62,481 bases of DNA from JBBDIK01 sp964640385 (GTDB lineage Bacteria > Actinomycetota > UBA4738 > JBBDHU01): NCBI GenBank assembly GCA_964640385.1, contig CAZXFL010000012.1, forward strand, positions 1 through 62,481, written 5' to 3'. Both the position numbers and the translations under genes were made by a program. Below the pieces are notes generated by a model. That model had not been told where the DNA came from, searched no databases, and saw nothing but the letters and a program-made list of their open reading frames with translations. Positions within the stretch are counted from its first letter, which is position 1, and every line of letters begins with the position of its first letter. Of the stretch, positions 54,953 through 62,481 are shown in pieces.

Positions 54953-57153
54953 CCGGGCTCCCGCCCGCCCGCCGGCGCTTCGCGGAGCCTCGTGGCTACG
55001 GCGAGTGCTTCGTCGATCTCCCGTGGCCCCGGCCCCGCCCGCGCGAACCGGTCCCGTTCGAAGACGTCGATGATGCGGCGCAGGTCGTCGGCGTGGCCCC
55101 TCGCCAGGTCGTCGGACGCGAGTAGCTCCCGCAGGTACTCGGCCGGCGTGCGTTGGGGGTCGCGCGCGCGGCCTCGGTCGGCGAACGCATCACACAGCGC
55201 CAGGAACGCGGCGCTGGCCCCGGTCGGAGGAGGTCCTTGTCGGCGGATCCGGCGGTGCCGGCCGAACACCACGACCGCGGCGGCGAGGAGCCCGGCGCCG
55301 GCCAGGACCACGGGCCAGTTCGCCGCCGCGGCCTTCGCGACGTCGGCGACTCCCGAGAACACCGAGCCCACCGCATCCTTGACGGGCTGGGGGACCAGCG
55401 AACCCAGGAACCGGCCGATCGCGGAGAAGATCTGTGATCCTGCGAAACGCTCCTGGAGTCCTGGGTCGGCGAGCGGGACCTCGTGCGTCGGGTCGTATTC
55501 CATCCATCCGATGGTGGGGTAGTACACCTCGACCCAGGAATGCGCGTCCGACTCGCGGACCTCGAAGTAGCCCGTCAGGGGGTTGCGCTCGCCCGCATCG
55601 AACCCGACGACGAACCGGGCGGGCACGCCGACCGAGCGCAGAAGCAGGGCCATCGAGCTGGCCAGATGCTCGCAGAACCCCTCCCGTGTTTCGAACAGGA
55701 AGTGGTCGACCGCATCCACTCCCGGCGGATCGGGCGGGATGTCGAGGTTGTAGCGGGTGTTCTCCCGGAGCCAGCGCTCCACCGCGATCACCTTGTCGTA
55801 GGTGGTCGGCTGGCTGTCGGTGATCCGGTGCGCCAGATCCTCGATGCGCTGTGGGAGCTCGGCTGGCAGCTGGGTGTAGCGCGCGATCAACTCTTGATCG
55901 CGGGGGTCGGGAGCCAGCCGGAGTTCGTCCGGGCCGGCCGCGGGGATCATGGACTCCACGCTGTAGGTGAGGCCGGCGTCCAGCAGGATCGGTGATCGGA
56001 GCGAGTCGTAGATGTCGACGCGGAGTTCGTTCGCCGGGAACCAGATGTCGACCGGGCGGTAAGCCGCGAAGACCAGGTTCGGCTGTTGTCGCTCGACGAA
56101 GAAGGTCTGGAGCAACGACTCGCCGAACGGCCGTGATCGCGTCTCTGGTTCCACCGGCATCTTGATCGGGGCCTGGCCGAAGATGCGCGCGGTCTCGGTG
56201 TCCGAGGCGGTCCAGCGCACACCGTCCCACGTGTCGTACACCTGCCCACGCCAGAAGGCGGGCTGAGCCGCGCGCACCTTCATCACGACGTCCTCCGAGA
56301 GCCGGCCTCGCGCGCGGAGGTCGACCGAATCGCCGAACCCCGGATAGGCGTTCGGCAGGAACGGGGTGACCTGGCCGGGAGCGACGTCCTGCGGGATACC
56401 CGGGTTCACCACCGACCCCGTGAAGTCCGGGACCGTCGACGCCGAGCCGAGCTCGAAGGGGGGCGCCACGACCTGGATCCCCGAGACCCGGGGAACGGCG
56501 GCGAACACGAGCAGCGCGGCCGCGAGGGTGAGCACCCCCGTCATCGTGAGCAGGCGCACCGGCCGTGGGGCGCGCGCGCCCGGTTCGTGCCGGACGCTGG
56601 TCGGGGCGGCCCGCTCCTTCTCCTTGGCGCGGGCCGACATCGCGAGCCATGCGCCGGCGAGCGGCAGGTAGATCAGGACGAAGAGGCCGTAGCTCGTGCT
56701 CAGGGTCAGCGATGCCGCGGCCGCCATGAGGACGAGGCTCGACACCATCGAGTAGGCGAGATCCTTGCGCCGCGGCAGATCGAAGCTGTGCAGGATCTGG
56801 ACCCAGACGAACAGCCCGGCCAGCATCACCCGCGCCTGATCGACCGAAGGCGCGCGTTGGACCGCCGACATGAAGACGCCGAGCGAGATGATCATCCCCG
56901 CGGCCAGCACGATCTTGACGGGGATGTTCCGCTCGTGCCGACGGAGGTACGAGAACGCGAACCCCGCGGGGATCAGGATGAAGGCGGCCAGGGCGGTCGG
57001 CGCGTCGAGGGCCCGCTGAGCGACGAGCGCGGCCACGCCGACGAGGACGCAGGCGAGCACCACGGCTCGCAACCCGACGGAATCCTCGACCGGGAAGCGC
57101 GGCCGGCGCGGGGCCGACCCGCCGGCTAGGCGTCCAGCGGCTGCATCAGACAT
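54949..57153 (-). CDS. Transglutaminase-like membrane protein (DUF3488/TgpA type)
   Basis: A 734-residue protein with about six helices in residues 25-235, a long extracytoplasmic transglutaminase-like domain with the cysteine in REGFCEHLASSMALLLRSVG, the histidine in SDAHSWVEVYYP and the aspartate in WMEYDPTHE, one helix near 600 (WPVVLAGAGLLAAAVVVFG), and a cytoplasmic DUF4129-like tail (TPAEYLRELLAS). The ATG at 57153 overlaps the DUF58 gene by 28 bases. It forms the known MoxR-DUF58-transglutaminase module, thought to act in envelope protein assembly. The substrate is unknown. Confidence 0.87.
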   Translation of the reverse strand: MSDAAAGRLAGGSAPRRPRFPVEDSVGLRAVVLACVLVGVAALVAQRALDAPTALAAFILIPAGFAFSYLRRHERNIPVKIVLAAGMIISLGVFMSAVQRAPSVDQARVMLAGLFVWVQILHSFDLPRRKDLAYSMVSSLVLMAAAASLTLSTSYGLFVLIYLPLAGAWLAMSARAKEKERAAPTSVRHEPGARAPRPVRLLTMTGVLTLAAALLVFAAVPRVSGIQVVAPPFELGSASTVPDFTGSVVNPGIPQDVAPGQVTPFLPNAYPGFGDSVDLRARGRLSEDVVMKVRAAQPAFWRGQVYDTWDGVRWTASDTETARIFGQAPIKMPVEPETRSRPFGESLLQTFFVERQQPNLVFAAYRPVDIWFPANELRVDIYDSLRSPILLDAGLTYSVESMIPAAGPDELRLAPDPRDQELIARYTQLPAELPQRIEDLAHRITDSQPTTYDKVIAVERWLRENTRYNLDIPPDPPGVDAVDHFLFETREGFCEHLASSMALLLRSVGVPARFVVGFDAGERNPLTGYFEVRESDAHSWVEVYYPTIGWMEYDPTHEVPLADPGLQERFAGSQIFSAIGRFLGSLVPQPVKDAVGSVFSGVADVAKAAAANWPVVLAGAGLLAAAVVVFGRHRRIRRQGPPPTGASAAFLALCDAFADRGRARDPQRTPAEYLRELLASDDLARGHADDLRRIIDVFERDRFARAGPGPREIDEALAVATRLREAPAGGREPG

Positions 57154-58352
57154 GCGGCCAGGTCCTCCTCGCCCCGGACTCGATACGCGGCGATGCCTGC
57201 CCCAGCGAGCGAGCGCGTCATCTGGTTGATGGACTCGATGTCGAGCATCGGGGTGTCGCGCGAGGCGCGTCCGTACGTGTGGGCTTCGACGAGGACAACG
57301 ACGGTCTGGAGTCCGGCGCGGTCGAGGTCCTCGAGGTGGCCCAGGAGAGCGGTCGATCCGTTCGGGACCCAGGTCGGGGCGACGACCACCAACGTGTCGA
57401 GCCGGCCGAGTACGGGAAGCGCCTGCGGGAGAACGCTCCCGAGCGATGGGCCGCCGGGGGCGCGGAGCTCGGCCAGCCACGTCAGCGCCTCGGCAGGGCC
57501 GGGCTCGTCGATCCCATCCACGGCGCGGTCCCGGGCGGCTGCCATCGCCAGCGGATGGCCCACGCCGAGCGCGTGCACGGCCAGCGAGGCCGCAGCCGCA
57601 CACGCGGCGTCCAGGGTCGACTCACCCGCGTTACCGCCGACGTCGCCCCACGTGTCCACGACGATGCCGAGCCGACGGGGGAGTTCCTGCTCGAACTCCC
57701 TCACCATGAGTTGCCCGATCCGGGCGGTGGTCGGCCAGTGGACGTAGCGCAGGCTGTCCCCCTGCTGGTACTCGCGGACCGAGATGAAGTCCTGGCCGAC
57801 TCCCTTCCGCGAACGTACGTGCGCGGCATCGAGGGGTTTCGTCGCCGAGGCGAGCTCCGGCACCCAGTCCACGGGCACCACCCGCGGGTACACGACCGTC
57901 CGGCCCGGGGCGGGGATCCGTCGGGAGGCGGTCGCGACGCCGAAGGGTGCGGACGATCGGAGGCGCACGGGCTCCCCGTCCACGACGCCACGGCGCGCAG
58001 CGGCCCTGGTGGTGGTCAGGACGACCTCCTGTCGGGGGCCGATGGATGCGAGGAACGCGATGGTCTCGGCGATGTGCGGGTCCACGATCGAGAGCGCGAG
58101 TTTCGTTCGCCGGGTGGTGTTGCGCACGATGAGATCGACCGGAACGTCATCCCCGGCGAATGCTTCCCCGGGTGCCCGCCGCTCGATCTCGATCCCGCGG
58201 ATCATGAGCGGTGGAAGGAGCGTGCCGGCGACCGCGGCACCGAGGACGAGGGAGGCGAGGACGTAGAGCCAGCCGGCTTGCGTGTTGCTCCCGATGAGCA
58301 CCAGCAGCGCCGCGGCGACGACGAGTCCGAGCGCCCGGCGGGTGGGTCTCAC
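57126..58352 (-). CDS. DUF58 domain protein
   Basis: A 408-residue protein with two N-terminal helices (ALGLVVAAALLVLIGSN; GWLYVLASLVLGAAVAGTLL), an Ig-like segment, the DUF58 core at about 185-235 with DFISVREYQQGDSLRYVHWPTTA, and a von Willebrand A-like rest. It is usually the membrane partner of the MoxR ATPase encoded just upstream. Its start overlaps the moxR stop by four bases and its end overlaps the transglutaminase gene by 28 bases. Confidence 0.88.
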   Translation of the reverse strand: MRPTRRALGLVVAAALLVLIGSNTQAGWLYVLASLVLGAAVAGTLLPPLMIRGIEIERRAPGEAFAGDDVPVDLIVRNTTRRTKLALSIVDPHIAETIAFLASIGPRQEVVLTTTRAAARRGVVDGEPVRLRSSAPFGVATASRRIPAPGRTVVYPRVVPVDWVPELASATKPLDAAHVRSRKGVGQDFISVREYQQGDSLRYVHWPTTARIGQLMVREFEQELPRRLGIVVDTWGDVGGNAGESTLDAACAAAASLAVHALGVGHPLAMAAARDRAVDGIDEPGPAEALTWLAELRAPGGPSLGSVLPQALPVLGRLDTLVVVAPTWVPNGSTALLGHLEDLDRAGLQTVVVLVEAHTYGRASRDTPMLDIESINQMTRSLAGAGIAAYRVRGEEDLAACLMQPLDA

Positions 58353-59326
58353 CGCTGCGGGACCTGCTCCCCGAGCGGGACCGGGACGCGTTCGAGGAGA
58401 TCCTGGACGACCCGCCGGCCGGCGTCGTTCTCCATCCGCCCCCGTCCCTTCAGTACGAGCCGGTGCCCGAGCACGGCCGGCGCGAGCGACTTGATGTCGT
58501 CCGGGAGGACGTAGTCGCGGCCGCGTGCCGCCGCAAGGGACTGCGACGCACGGGTCATGGCGACCGCGGCCCGGGGGGACGCGCCGAGCTGGACGTCCTC
58601 GTGGGCGCGCGTCGACTGCACGAGCGTGACGATGTAGTCGATCACGTCACCGCCGACGTGGACGGTCCGTGTGTTCTCCTGATGGGCGAGGACCTCGTCG
58701 GGGGCGAGGACCGGCTCGAGATCTTCGATGGGGTGACGGATCATCTGTTGGGTGACGATCTCGCGTGCGCCGGCGGAGTCGGGGTACCCGATCCGCACCG
58801 AGAGCGTGAACCGGTCGAGCTGCCCCTCGGGAAGCGGGTAGGTTCCGTGATGCTCGACCGGGTTCTGCGTCGCGACGAGGAAGAATGGGGCCGGCAGGGG
58901 CCGCGGGATGCCCTCGACGGTCACCTGTCGTTCCTCCATCGGCTCCATGAGCGCCGACTGCGTTCGGGGCGTCGTGCGGTTGACCTCGTCGACCAGGATC
59001 ACGTTTGCGAAGATGGGACCGGGCACGAAGCGGAACTCGCGTTGGTCCTGGTCGTAGATCGACACCCCGGTGACGTCGGACGGGAGCAGGTCGGGGGTCG
59101 CCTGGATCCGCCGGAAGGTGCCGCCGATGGACACGGCCATCGCTCGGGCCAGCATCGTCTTGCCGACCCCGGGCACACCCTCGAGCAGGAGGTTGCCCTC
59201 GGCGAACAGGCAGGCCGCAGCGGCCTCGACGGTCGCACTTTGGCCGGTTATCACCTGCTCCACGTTGGCGATCACGGTGCGGATCGCGGCGGAGGTCTCG
59301 GTGAGGGAAGCCACGTTTCCCATCAT
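58349..59326 (-). CDS. MoxR family AAA+ ATPase
   Basis: A 325-residue ATPase with Walker A EGVPGVGKTMLARA near residue 55, Walker B VILVDEVNRTTPRTQSALME, sensor 1 FFLVATQNPVEHHGTYPLPE and the MoxR C-terminal lid with SPRAAVAMTRASQSLA. MoxR proteins act as chaperone-like ATPases with a von Willebrand partner, here the DUF58 protein. It begins the three-gene minus-strand operon. Two tandem ATG codons (59326 and 59323) are possible starts. Confidence 0.92.
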   Translation of the reverse strand: MMGNVASLTETSAAIRTVIANVEQVITGQSATVEAAAACLFAEGNLLLEGVPGVGKTMLARAMAVSIGGTFRRIQATPDLLPSDVTGVSIYDQDQREFRFVPGPIFANVILVDEVNRTTPRTQSALMEPMEERQVTVEGIPRPLPAPFFLVATQNPVEHHGTYPLPEGQLDRFTLSVRIGYPDSAGAREIVTQQMIRHPIEDLEPVLAPDEVLAHQENTRTVHVGGDVIDYIVTLVQSTRAHEDVQLGASPRAAVAMTRASQSLAAARGRDYVLPDDIKSLAPAVLGHRLVLKGRGRMENDAGRRVVQDLLERVPVPLGEQVPQR

Positions 59327-59433
59327 CCCAGGGTTCTCGGAACAGGGGGCCTTGAGGTTGAGGGGGCCCCGTCGAGGCGCGCGGCGCCTCGTATAGCCTG
59401 GGGCGAGCCTAGATCCCCGGAGGAGCCGCTCGC

Positions 59434-60672
59434 GTGCTCAGAAGGCCCCTGATCATCGCGCTGCTTGCGTTCGCCTGCGTAGGACTGGCCGCCGCGCCGA
59501 GCCTGGCGGGGGAAGGGCCCCGCCCGGGACGGCCGGCGCGAGGGCCACTCGCAGCGACGGACATCGCTCAGACCAGCGGGCTCTGGGACGGCGTGGACAT
59601 CCGGTGGTACGGCTCGTACCCGGGCGATGCGAACGGCGACGGCTTCCAAGATCTCTTCCTCGACCCGCATCAGGACCACCCGGGTCGACTGATGCTGAAT
59701 GACGGGACGGGCTCGTTCGTGGTATCACCGGTGGCCACCTTCCCCACGAACGACCGGCATGGATGTGCCTGGGGCGACGTCGACGACAACGGCGACAACG
59801 ATCTGTACTGCTCGCTCGGAGCCGAAGGCGGGACGGTGCGGAAGGCGAACGAGCTGTGGATCCAGCAGCCGGGCGGTTCGTTCGTGAACCGAGCCGGGGC
59901 CTGGAACGTCCTCGACCGCTGGGGCCGTGGCCGCGAGGTGACCTTCATCGACGTCAATCACGATCCGTATCCCGATCTGTACGTCACGAATGCGTTCCCG
60001 CGGAAGGACGACAAGCCGACAACGAACCGGCTGTACCTCAACGACGGAGGACAGGATTTCCGCAACGCGCCGAAGTACGGGCTGACCGAGGACATCGGTG
60101 GCGTGCTTGCCGTGCATTCCTGCGTGCAGGCGGTCGACTACGACAAGGACGGTTGGCAGGATCTGCTGGTGTGCGGCAAGTTCCGGCTGCACCTGTTCCA
60201 CAACGACAAGGGCGAGGGGTTCACCGAGACGACGGCGGGGATGAACATCGCTCCCGGCGTCTGGTACTGGGCGCGACTTGCGGATCTGAACGGCGACGGC
60301 CGGCTCGACCTGTTCGGGGTACGCGAGACGGGCTTCCGGGTGCAGTTGCGGATGCCGCGCCGGTTCGGGGGAGGGACCTCGATCCCGGTCTCCACGCCAA
60401 GACAGGTGGCCGCGGGCGACGTGAACGGCGATCTGCGTCCCGACATCTACATCGTGACGGGCGCACGAGAGGGTGCGAACCTCCCCGATCTGATGTTGTT
60501 GAACGACGGCGACGGGCTCAACTACTCCGAGCTTCCCGTTCCACAGGCCGCAACGGGTGACGGTGACTCGGTGCGATCGGTCGATCTGGACGGCGATCCC
60601 GCGCCGGAGTTCATCGTGACCAGTGGCTTCATGAAGGTCCCGGGGCCGCTGCAACTCCTGGACTTCACGTAG
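59434..60672 (+). CDS. Exported FG-GAP/VCBS repeat protein, predicted seven-bladed beta-propeller
   Basis: A 412-residue protein with a signal peptide (RRPLIIALLAFACVGLAAAPSLA) and seven calcium-binding repeats of the form D-x-[DN]-x-[DN]-x3-[DE], such as DANGDGFQD, DVDDNGDND, DVNHDPYPD, DYDKDGWQD, DLNGDGRLD, DVNGDLRPD and DLDGDPAPE. Seven repeats suggest a closed propeller. There is no sortase signal or membrane helix at the end, so it is probably secreted. The GTG start has GGAGGAG upstream. Function unknown; adhesion or ligand binding is usual for the fold. Confidence 0.85.
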   Translation: MLRRPLIIALLAFACVGLAAAPSLAGEGPRPGRPARGPLAATDIAQTSGLWDGVDIRWYGSYPGDANGDGFQDLFLDPHQDHPGRLMLNDGTGSFVVSPVATFPTNDRHGCAWGDVDDNGDNDLYCSLGAEGGTVRKANELWIQQPGGSFVNRAGAWNVLDRWGRGREVTFIDVNHDPYPDLYVTNAFPRKDDKPTTNRLYLNDGGQDFRNAPKYGLTEDIGGVLAVHSCVQAVDYDKDGWQDLLVCGKFRLHLFHNDKGEGFTETTAGMNIAPGVWYWARLADLNGDGRLDLFGVRETGFRVQLRMPRRFGGGTSIPVSTPRQVAAGDVNGDLRPDIYIVTGAREGANLPDLMLLNDGDGLNYSELPVPQAATGDGDSVRSVDLDGDPAPEFIVTSGFMKVPGPLQLLDFT

Positions 60673-60676
60673 GCAG

Positions 60677-60761
60677 TGCGAGAGGAGGGATTTGAACCCT
60701 CACGCCCTTTCGGGCACCGGATCCTAAGTCCGGCGCGTCTACCAGGTTCCGCCACTCTCGC
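60677..60761 (-). tRNA. tRNA-Leu (anticodon UAG)
   Basis: An 85-base gene on the minus strand. The acceptor stem is GCGAGAG/CTCTCGC with discriminator A. The anticodon stem CCGGA/TCCGG encloses the loop CTTAGGA, anticodon TAG. A long variable arm (GTGCCCGAAAGGGCGT) and T-arm GGGTTCAAATCCC confirm a class II leucine tRNA. The CCA end is not encoded. Confidence 0.95.
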
Positions 60762-60857
60762 GAACGGCCAGTTTACGCTCGCACGGTCTGCTCTTCCGCC
60801 AGCGGTGGACTAGCATCGTTACGGGCACAGCGGTTCGCGCACGGGAGAGGGGAAGCG

Positions 60858-61556
60858 ATGCAGGCGCAAGGGCAAGCGTACGAGGGGGCGGGGACGGAGC
60901 TGCTGTTCCGCACGTTCCTGCAGAAGGTCTTCGCGTGGATGGTGCTCGGACTGGCGATCACCGGGGTGATCGGGTTCGCCCTGACCGACTCGATCGCGAT
61001 CAAGCTCCGGAACGGCGAGTTCCCGGGGTGGTGGCTGTGGGGGGCCATCATCGCGCAGATCGCGGTCGTCCTCATCCTCTCGTTCGCCATCAACAAGATC
61101 TCGGCGGCGGTGGCCACGGTCCTGTTCCTCGGGTACGCAGCGCTGACCGGGCTCACGTTCGCGTTCCTGTTCGCCGTGTACTCGGTGAGCGACGTGATCG
61201 TTGCCTTCTTCGCGACCTCCGGGATGTTCGCGGTGCTGGCCGCGATCGGCTACTTCACGAAGAAAGACCTCACGAGCTGGGGCCCGATCCTGTTCGCGGG
61301 CCTGATCGGGGTCCTCGTCGGGGGGCTGATCGGTGCCTTCTTCAGCATGACGATCTACAACATCGTGTTCATCTGGCTCGGGCTGCTGGTGTTCATGGGG
61401 CTCACGATCTACGACGTGAACCGCCTGAAGCGGCAGAACCTGGCCGGTGCGGACAAGGGGCTGGTCCAGAAGAACGCCATCATCGGCGCGCTCATGCTCT
61501 ACCTGGACTTCATCAACATCTTCATCCGCATCCTGTCGATCCTGGGGAACCGCTAG
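60858..61556 (+). CDS. Bax inhibitor-1/YccA family membrane protein
   Basis: A 232-residue protein with seven hydrophobic helices, starting LLFRTFLQKVFAWMVLGLAI and including FLGYAALTGLTFAFLFAVY, the family signature, and LYLDFINIFIRILSILG at the end. Bacterial BI-1 proteins are pH-sensitive calcium leak channels in at least one case (BsYetJ) and interact with proteases in E. coli. The role here is unknown. AGAGGGGAAGCG precedes the ATG. The stop shares CTAG with the convergent ACT gene. Confidence 0.9.
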   Translation: MQAQGQAYEGAGTELLFRTFLQKVFAWMVLGLAITGVIGFALTDSIAIKLRNGEFPGWWLWGAIIAQIAVVLILSFAINKISAAVATVLFLGYAALTGLTFAFLFAVYSVSDVIVAFFATSGMFAVLAAIGYFTKKDLTSWGPILFAGLIGVLVGGLIGAFFSMTIYNIVFIWLGLLVFMGLTIYDVNRLKRQNLAGADKGLVQKNAIIGALMLYLDFINIFIRILSILGNR

Positions 61557-61933
61557 GCGTTCTTGGCCTTGTCGAGATCGTCGACGACGAAGATCAGCTC
61601 GACCTCGCCGGCTCCATCCGTGCCACCGATGTAGGCGGCATCGATGTTGACCCCGGCCTCGCCCAGCTTGCGAGCGAAGCGACCGAGCGCACCCGGCTCG
61701 TCGGGCAGCGTTACCGACATCGTCTCGCGAGCGTCGGTGACCCCTATCCCTGCGGTCTCCAGCGCCGCACAGGCCTTGTCGGCGTCGTCGACGACCAGGT
61801 GGGCGATGCCGGTGCTGCCGGTCCCGAACCCGGCGATCGCCTCGATGTTGACCCCGGCGGCGCCGAGCGCCTCCCCGAGGTCCGCGAGTGAGCCGGGCCT
61901 GTTCGCCAGCGTGATGGTGAGATCGGTGGGCAT
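61553..61933 (-). CDS. Tandem ACT domain protein
   Basis: A 126-residue protein made of two ACT domains, DLTITLANRPGSLADLGEAL and MSVTLPDEPGALGRFARKL, each with the G-x-L turn that binds a small ligand such as an amino acid. There is no catalytic domain, so it is likely a regulatory subunit or sensor. AGGAAGGGGG upstream supports the ATG at 61933. It converges with the BI-1 gene and shares a CTAG stop. Confidence 0.88.
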   Translation of the reverse strand: MPTDLTITLANRPGSLADLGEALGAAGVNIEAIAGFGTGSTGIAHLVVDDADKACAALETAGIGVTDARETMSVTLPDEPGALGRFARKLGEAGVNIDAAYIGGTDGAGEVELIFVVDDLDKAKNA

Positions 61934-62006
61934 GTCGACCCCCTTCCTGCTCGAAACTCGATGATGCGCCTGCAGAGGGTAAGGGGTCAATGCCCGGAGA
62001 GGGAAG

Positions 62007-62080
62007 TGGGCCCCCGGGGACTCGAACCCCGAACCTGCGGATTAAGAGTCCGTTGCTCTGCCAGATTGAGCTAGAGGCCC
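62007..62080 (-). tRNA. tRNA-Lys (anticodon CUU)
   Basis: A 74-base gene on the minus strand. Acceptor stem GGGCCTC/GGGGCCC has one G-U pair and discriminator A. The anticodon loop CTCTTAA gives CTT. D-arm CTAGCTCAATCTGGCAGAG and T-arm CGGGGTTCGAGTCCCCG are standard. CCA is not encoded. Confidence 0.95.
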
Positions 62081-62121
62081 GCCGCAGTGTAACAAGCGTG
62101 CCTGCGGCGCCTCTACGCGAG

Positions 62122-62199
62122 TGGGGTGACCGAGGGGATTTGAACCCCCAACATCCTGGACCACAACCAGGTGCTCTGCCTAATTGAGCTACGGCCACC
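62122..62199 (-). tRNA. tRNA-His (anticodon GUG)
   Basis: On the minus strand. The extra G at position -1 (base 62199) faces C73 (base 62125), the identity element for histidine tRNA. Acceptor stem is GTGGCCG/CGGTCAC, the anticodon loop TTGTGGT gives GTG, and CCA is encoded at 62124-62122, unlike the other two tRNA genes here. Confidence 0.95.
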
Positions 62200-62265
62200 A
62201 CGTTCGGTGTTGCGCGTTCCACGATACCAACAGCCCGCATCGCGGTCGCTCTGATCGGCGCTGAG

Positions 62266-62322
62266 TTAAGGGGGCTTGCAAGCATGGGGTATCATGGTCA
62301 TACGGCTTGAACGACCGTTCAA
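62266..62322 (+). promoter_or_regulatory. Promoter with palindromic operator ahead of the last gene
   Basis: A possible -35 TTAAGG (62266-62271), 18-base spacer and -10 TATCAT (62290-62295) are followed by TTGAACG-AC-CGTTCAA (62307-62322), a perfect 16-base palindrome that would lie just after the transcription start. The form is like operators of TetR-family repressors. The promoter boxes are a weaker call than the palindrome. Confidence 0.5.
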
Positions 62323-62348
62323 TGTCGCTGTCGAGGAGGAGATAAGCG

Positions 62349-62481
62349 ATGTCCGCCAGCAACTCGAGCGGGTTCGACCTTGAGCTGATCGTTGAAGCGC
62401 GCGAACCCTTCGTAGATGTTGCTCATGAAGGCGGTGGTCAGAGAATGATTTGCCGAATACGGGTCCAGGGTCAAGATATCC
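62349..62481 (+). CDS. Start of an unknown gene, cut by the window end
   Basis: An ATG with GGAGG nine bases upstream (62335-62339) begins 44 codons that run off the end. The visible part starts MSASNSSGFDLELIVEAREP and then reads toward a charged, cysteine-containing stretch (QRMICRIRV). No signal peptide or membrane helix is seen, and no family is recognised. Its GC content is lower than that of the genes before it. The palindrome 27 bases upstream suggests repressor control. Confidence 0.6.
   Translation, partial: MSASNSSGFDLELIVEAREPFVDVAHEGGGQRMICRIRVQGQDI

Overview
This is one contiguous, gene-dense, high-GC chromosomal window that reads as an actinobacterium of an uncertain, probably little-studied lineage. 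The evidence is a WhiB regulator, a full FbiA/FbiB/FbiC set for coenzyme F420, the Mec/CysO/CysM cysteine pathway, DUF5719 and DUF3105 proteins, and gene order that matches three M. tuberculosis regions as I remember them (wbbL to secA1; prfB-ftsEX-smpB-ssrA; mec-cysO-cysM-murI-Rv1339-rph-rdgB). I see no prophage, transposase, CRISPR array or plasmid gene. Most genes overlap by 1-4 bases or lie within 30 bases of each other, and four convergent pairs share a single CTAG as both stop codons.

Layout. 1-5.6 kb: polysaccharide export ABC transporter, two glycosyltransferases, a four-helix small transporter and a sugar-1-phosphate nucleotidyltransferase (cell-envelope glycan). 5.6-7.5 kb: two tandem DUF3105 proteins and a DUF5654 membrane protein on the minus strand. 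7.5-13.7 kb: a purine permease and the F420 genes, with fbiA and fbiC divergent across 28 bases. 13.7-26.3 kb: WhiB with a complex upstream region, a histone-H1-like repeat protein ending in a strong terminator, a 1034-residue membrane glycosyltransferase, DUF5719, an L,D-transpeptidase, and a sugar-phosphate/purine/SAH operon (manB, Trm112-like, SIS isomerase, PNP, ahcY). 26.3-31.2 kb: comF, a structured leader RNA that is probably the raiA motif, hpf, an orphan response regulator, secA. 31.2-41.2 kb: prfB with a programmed frameshift, two large membrane proteins, ftsE-ftsX-smpB, an aminotransferase, tmRNA. 41.3-49.1 kb: two cupins, a phosphodiesterase-type enzyme, fabI, selD and the mec-moeB-cysO-cysM cluster, interrupted by a decapitated multicopper oxidase. 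49.1-52 kb: murI, a metallo-beta-lactamase-fold phosphodiesterase, rph, rdgB. 52-59.3 kb: a four-PAS histidine kinase, then a transglutaminase/DUF58/MoxR block on the minus strand. 59.4-62.5 kb: a calcium-repeat beta-propeller protein, tRNA-Leu, a BI-1 membrane protein, an ACT protein, tRNA-Lys, tRNA-His and the start of an unknown gene behind a palindromic operator.

Most of the window is core housekeeping. The sugar genes at both ends of the first third supply activated mannose or glucose and build and export envelope glycan. PNP, AhcY and the purine permease belong to purine and methyl-cycle salvage. prfB, smpB, ssrA and hpf are ribosome termination, rescue and hibernation functions. The least routine features are the 240-base RNA before hpf with a 13-bp closing helix that runs into comF, two 15-bp dyads two helical turns apart before whiB plus a third dyad next to its ribosome binding site, and the multicopper-oxidase remnant in frame behind cysO.
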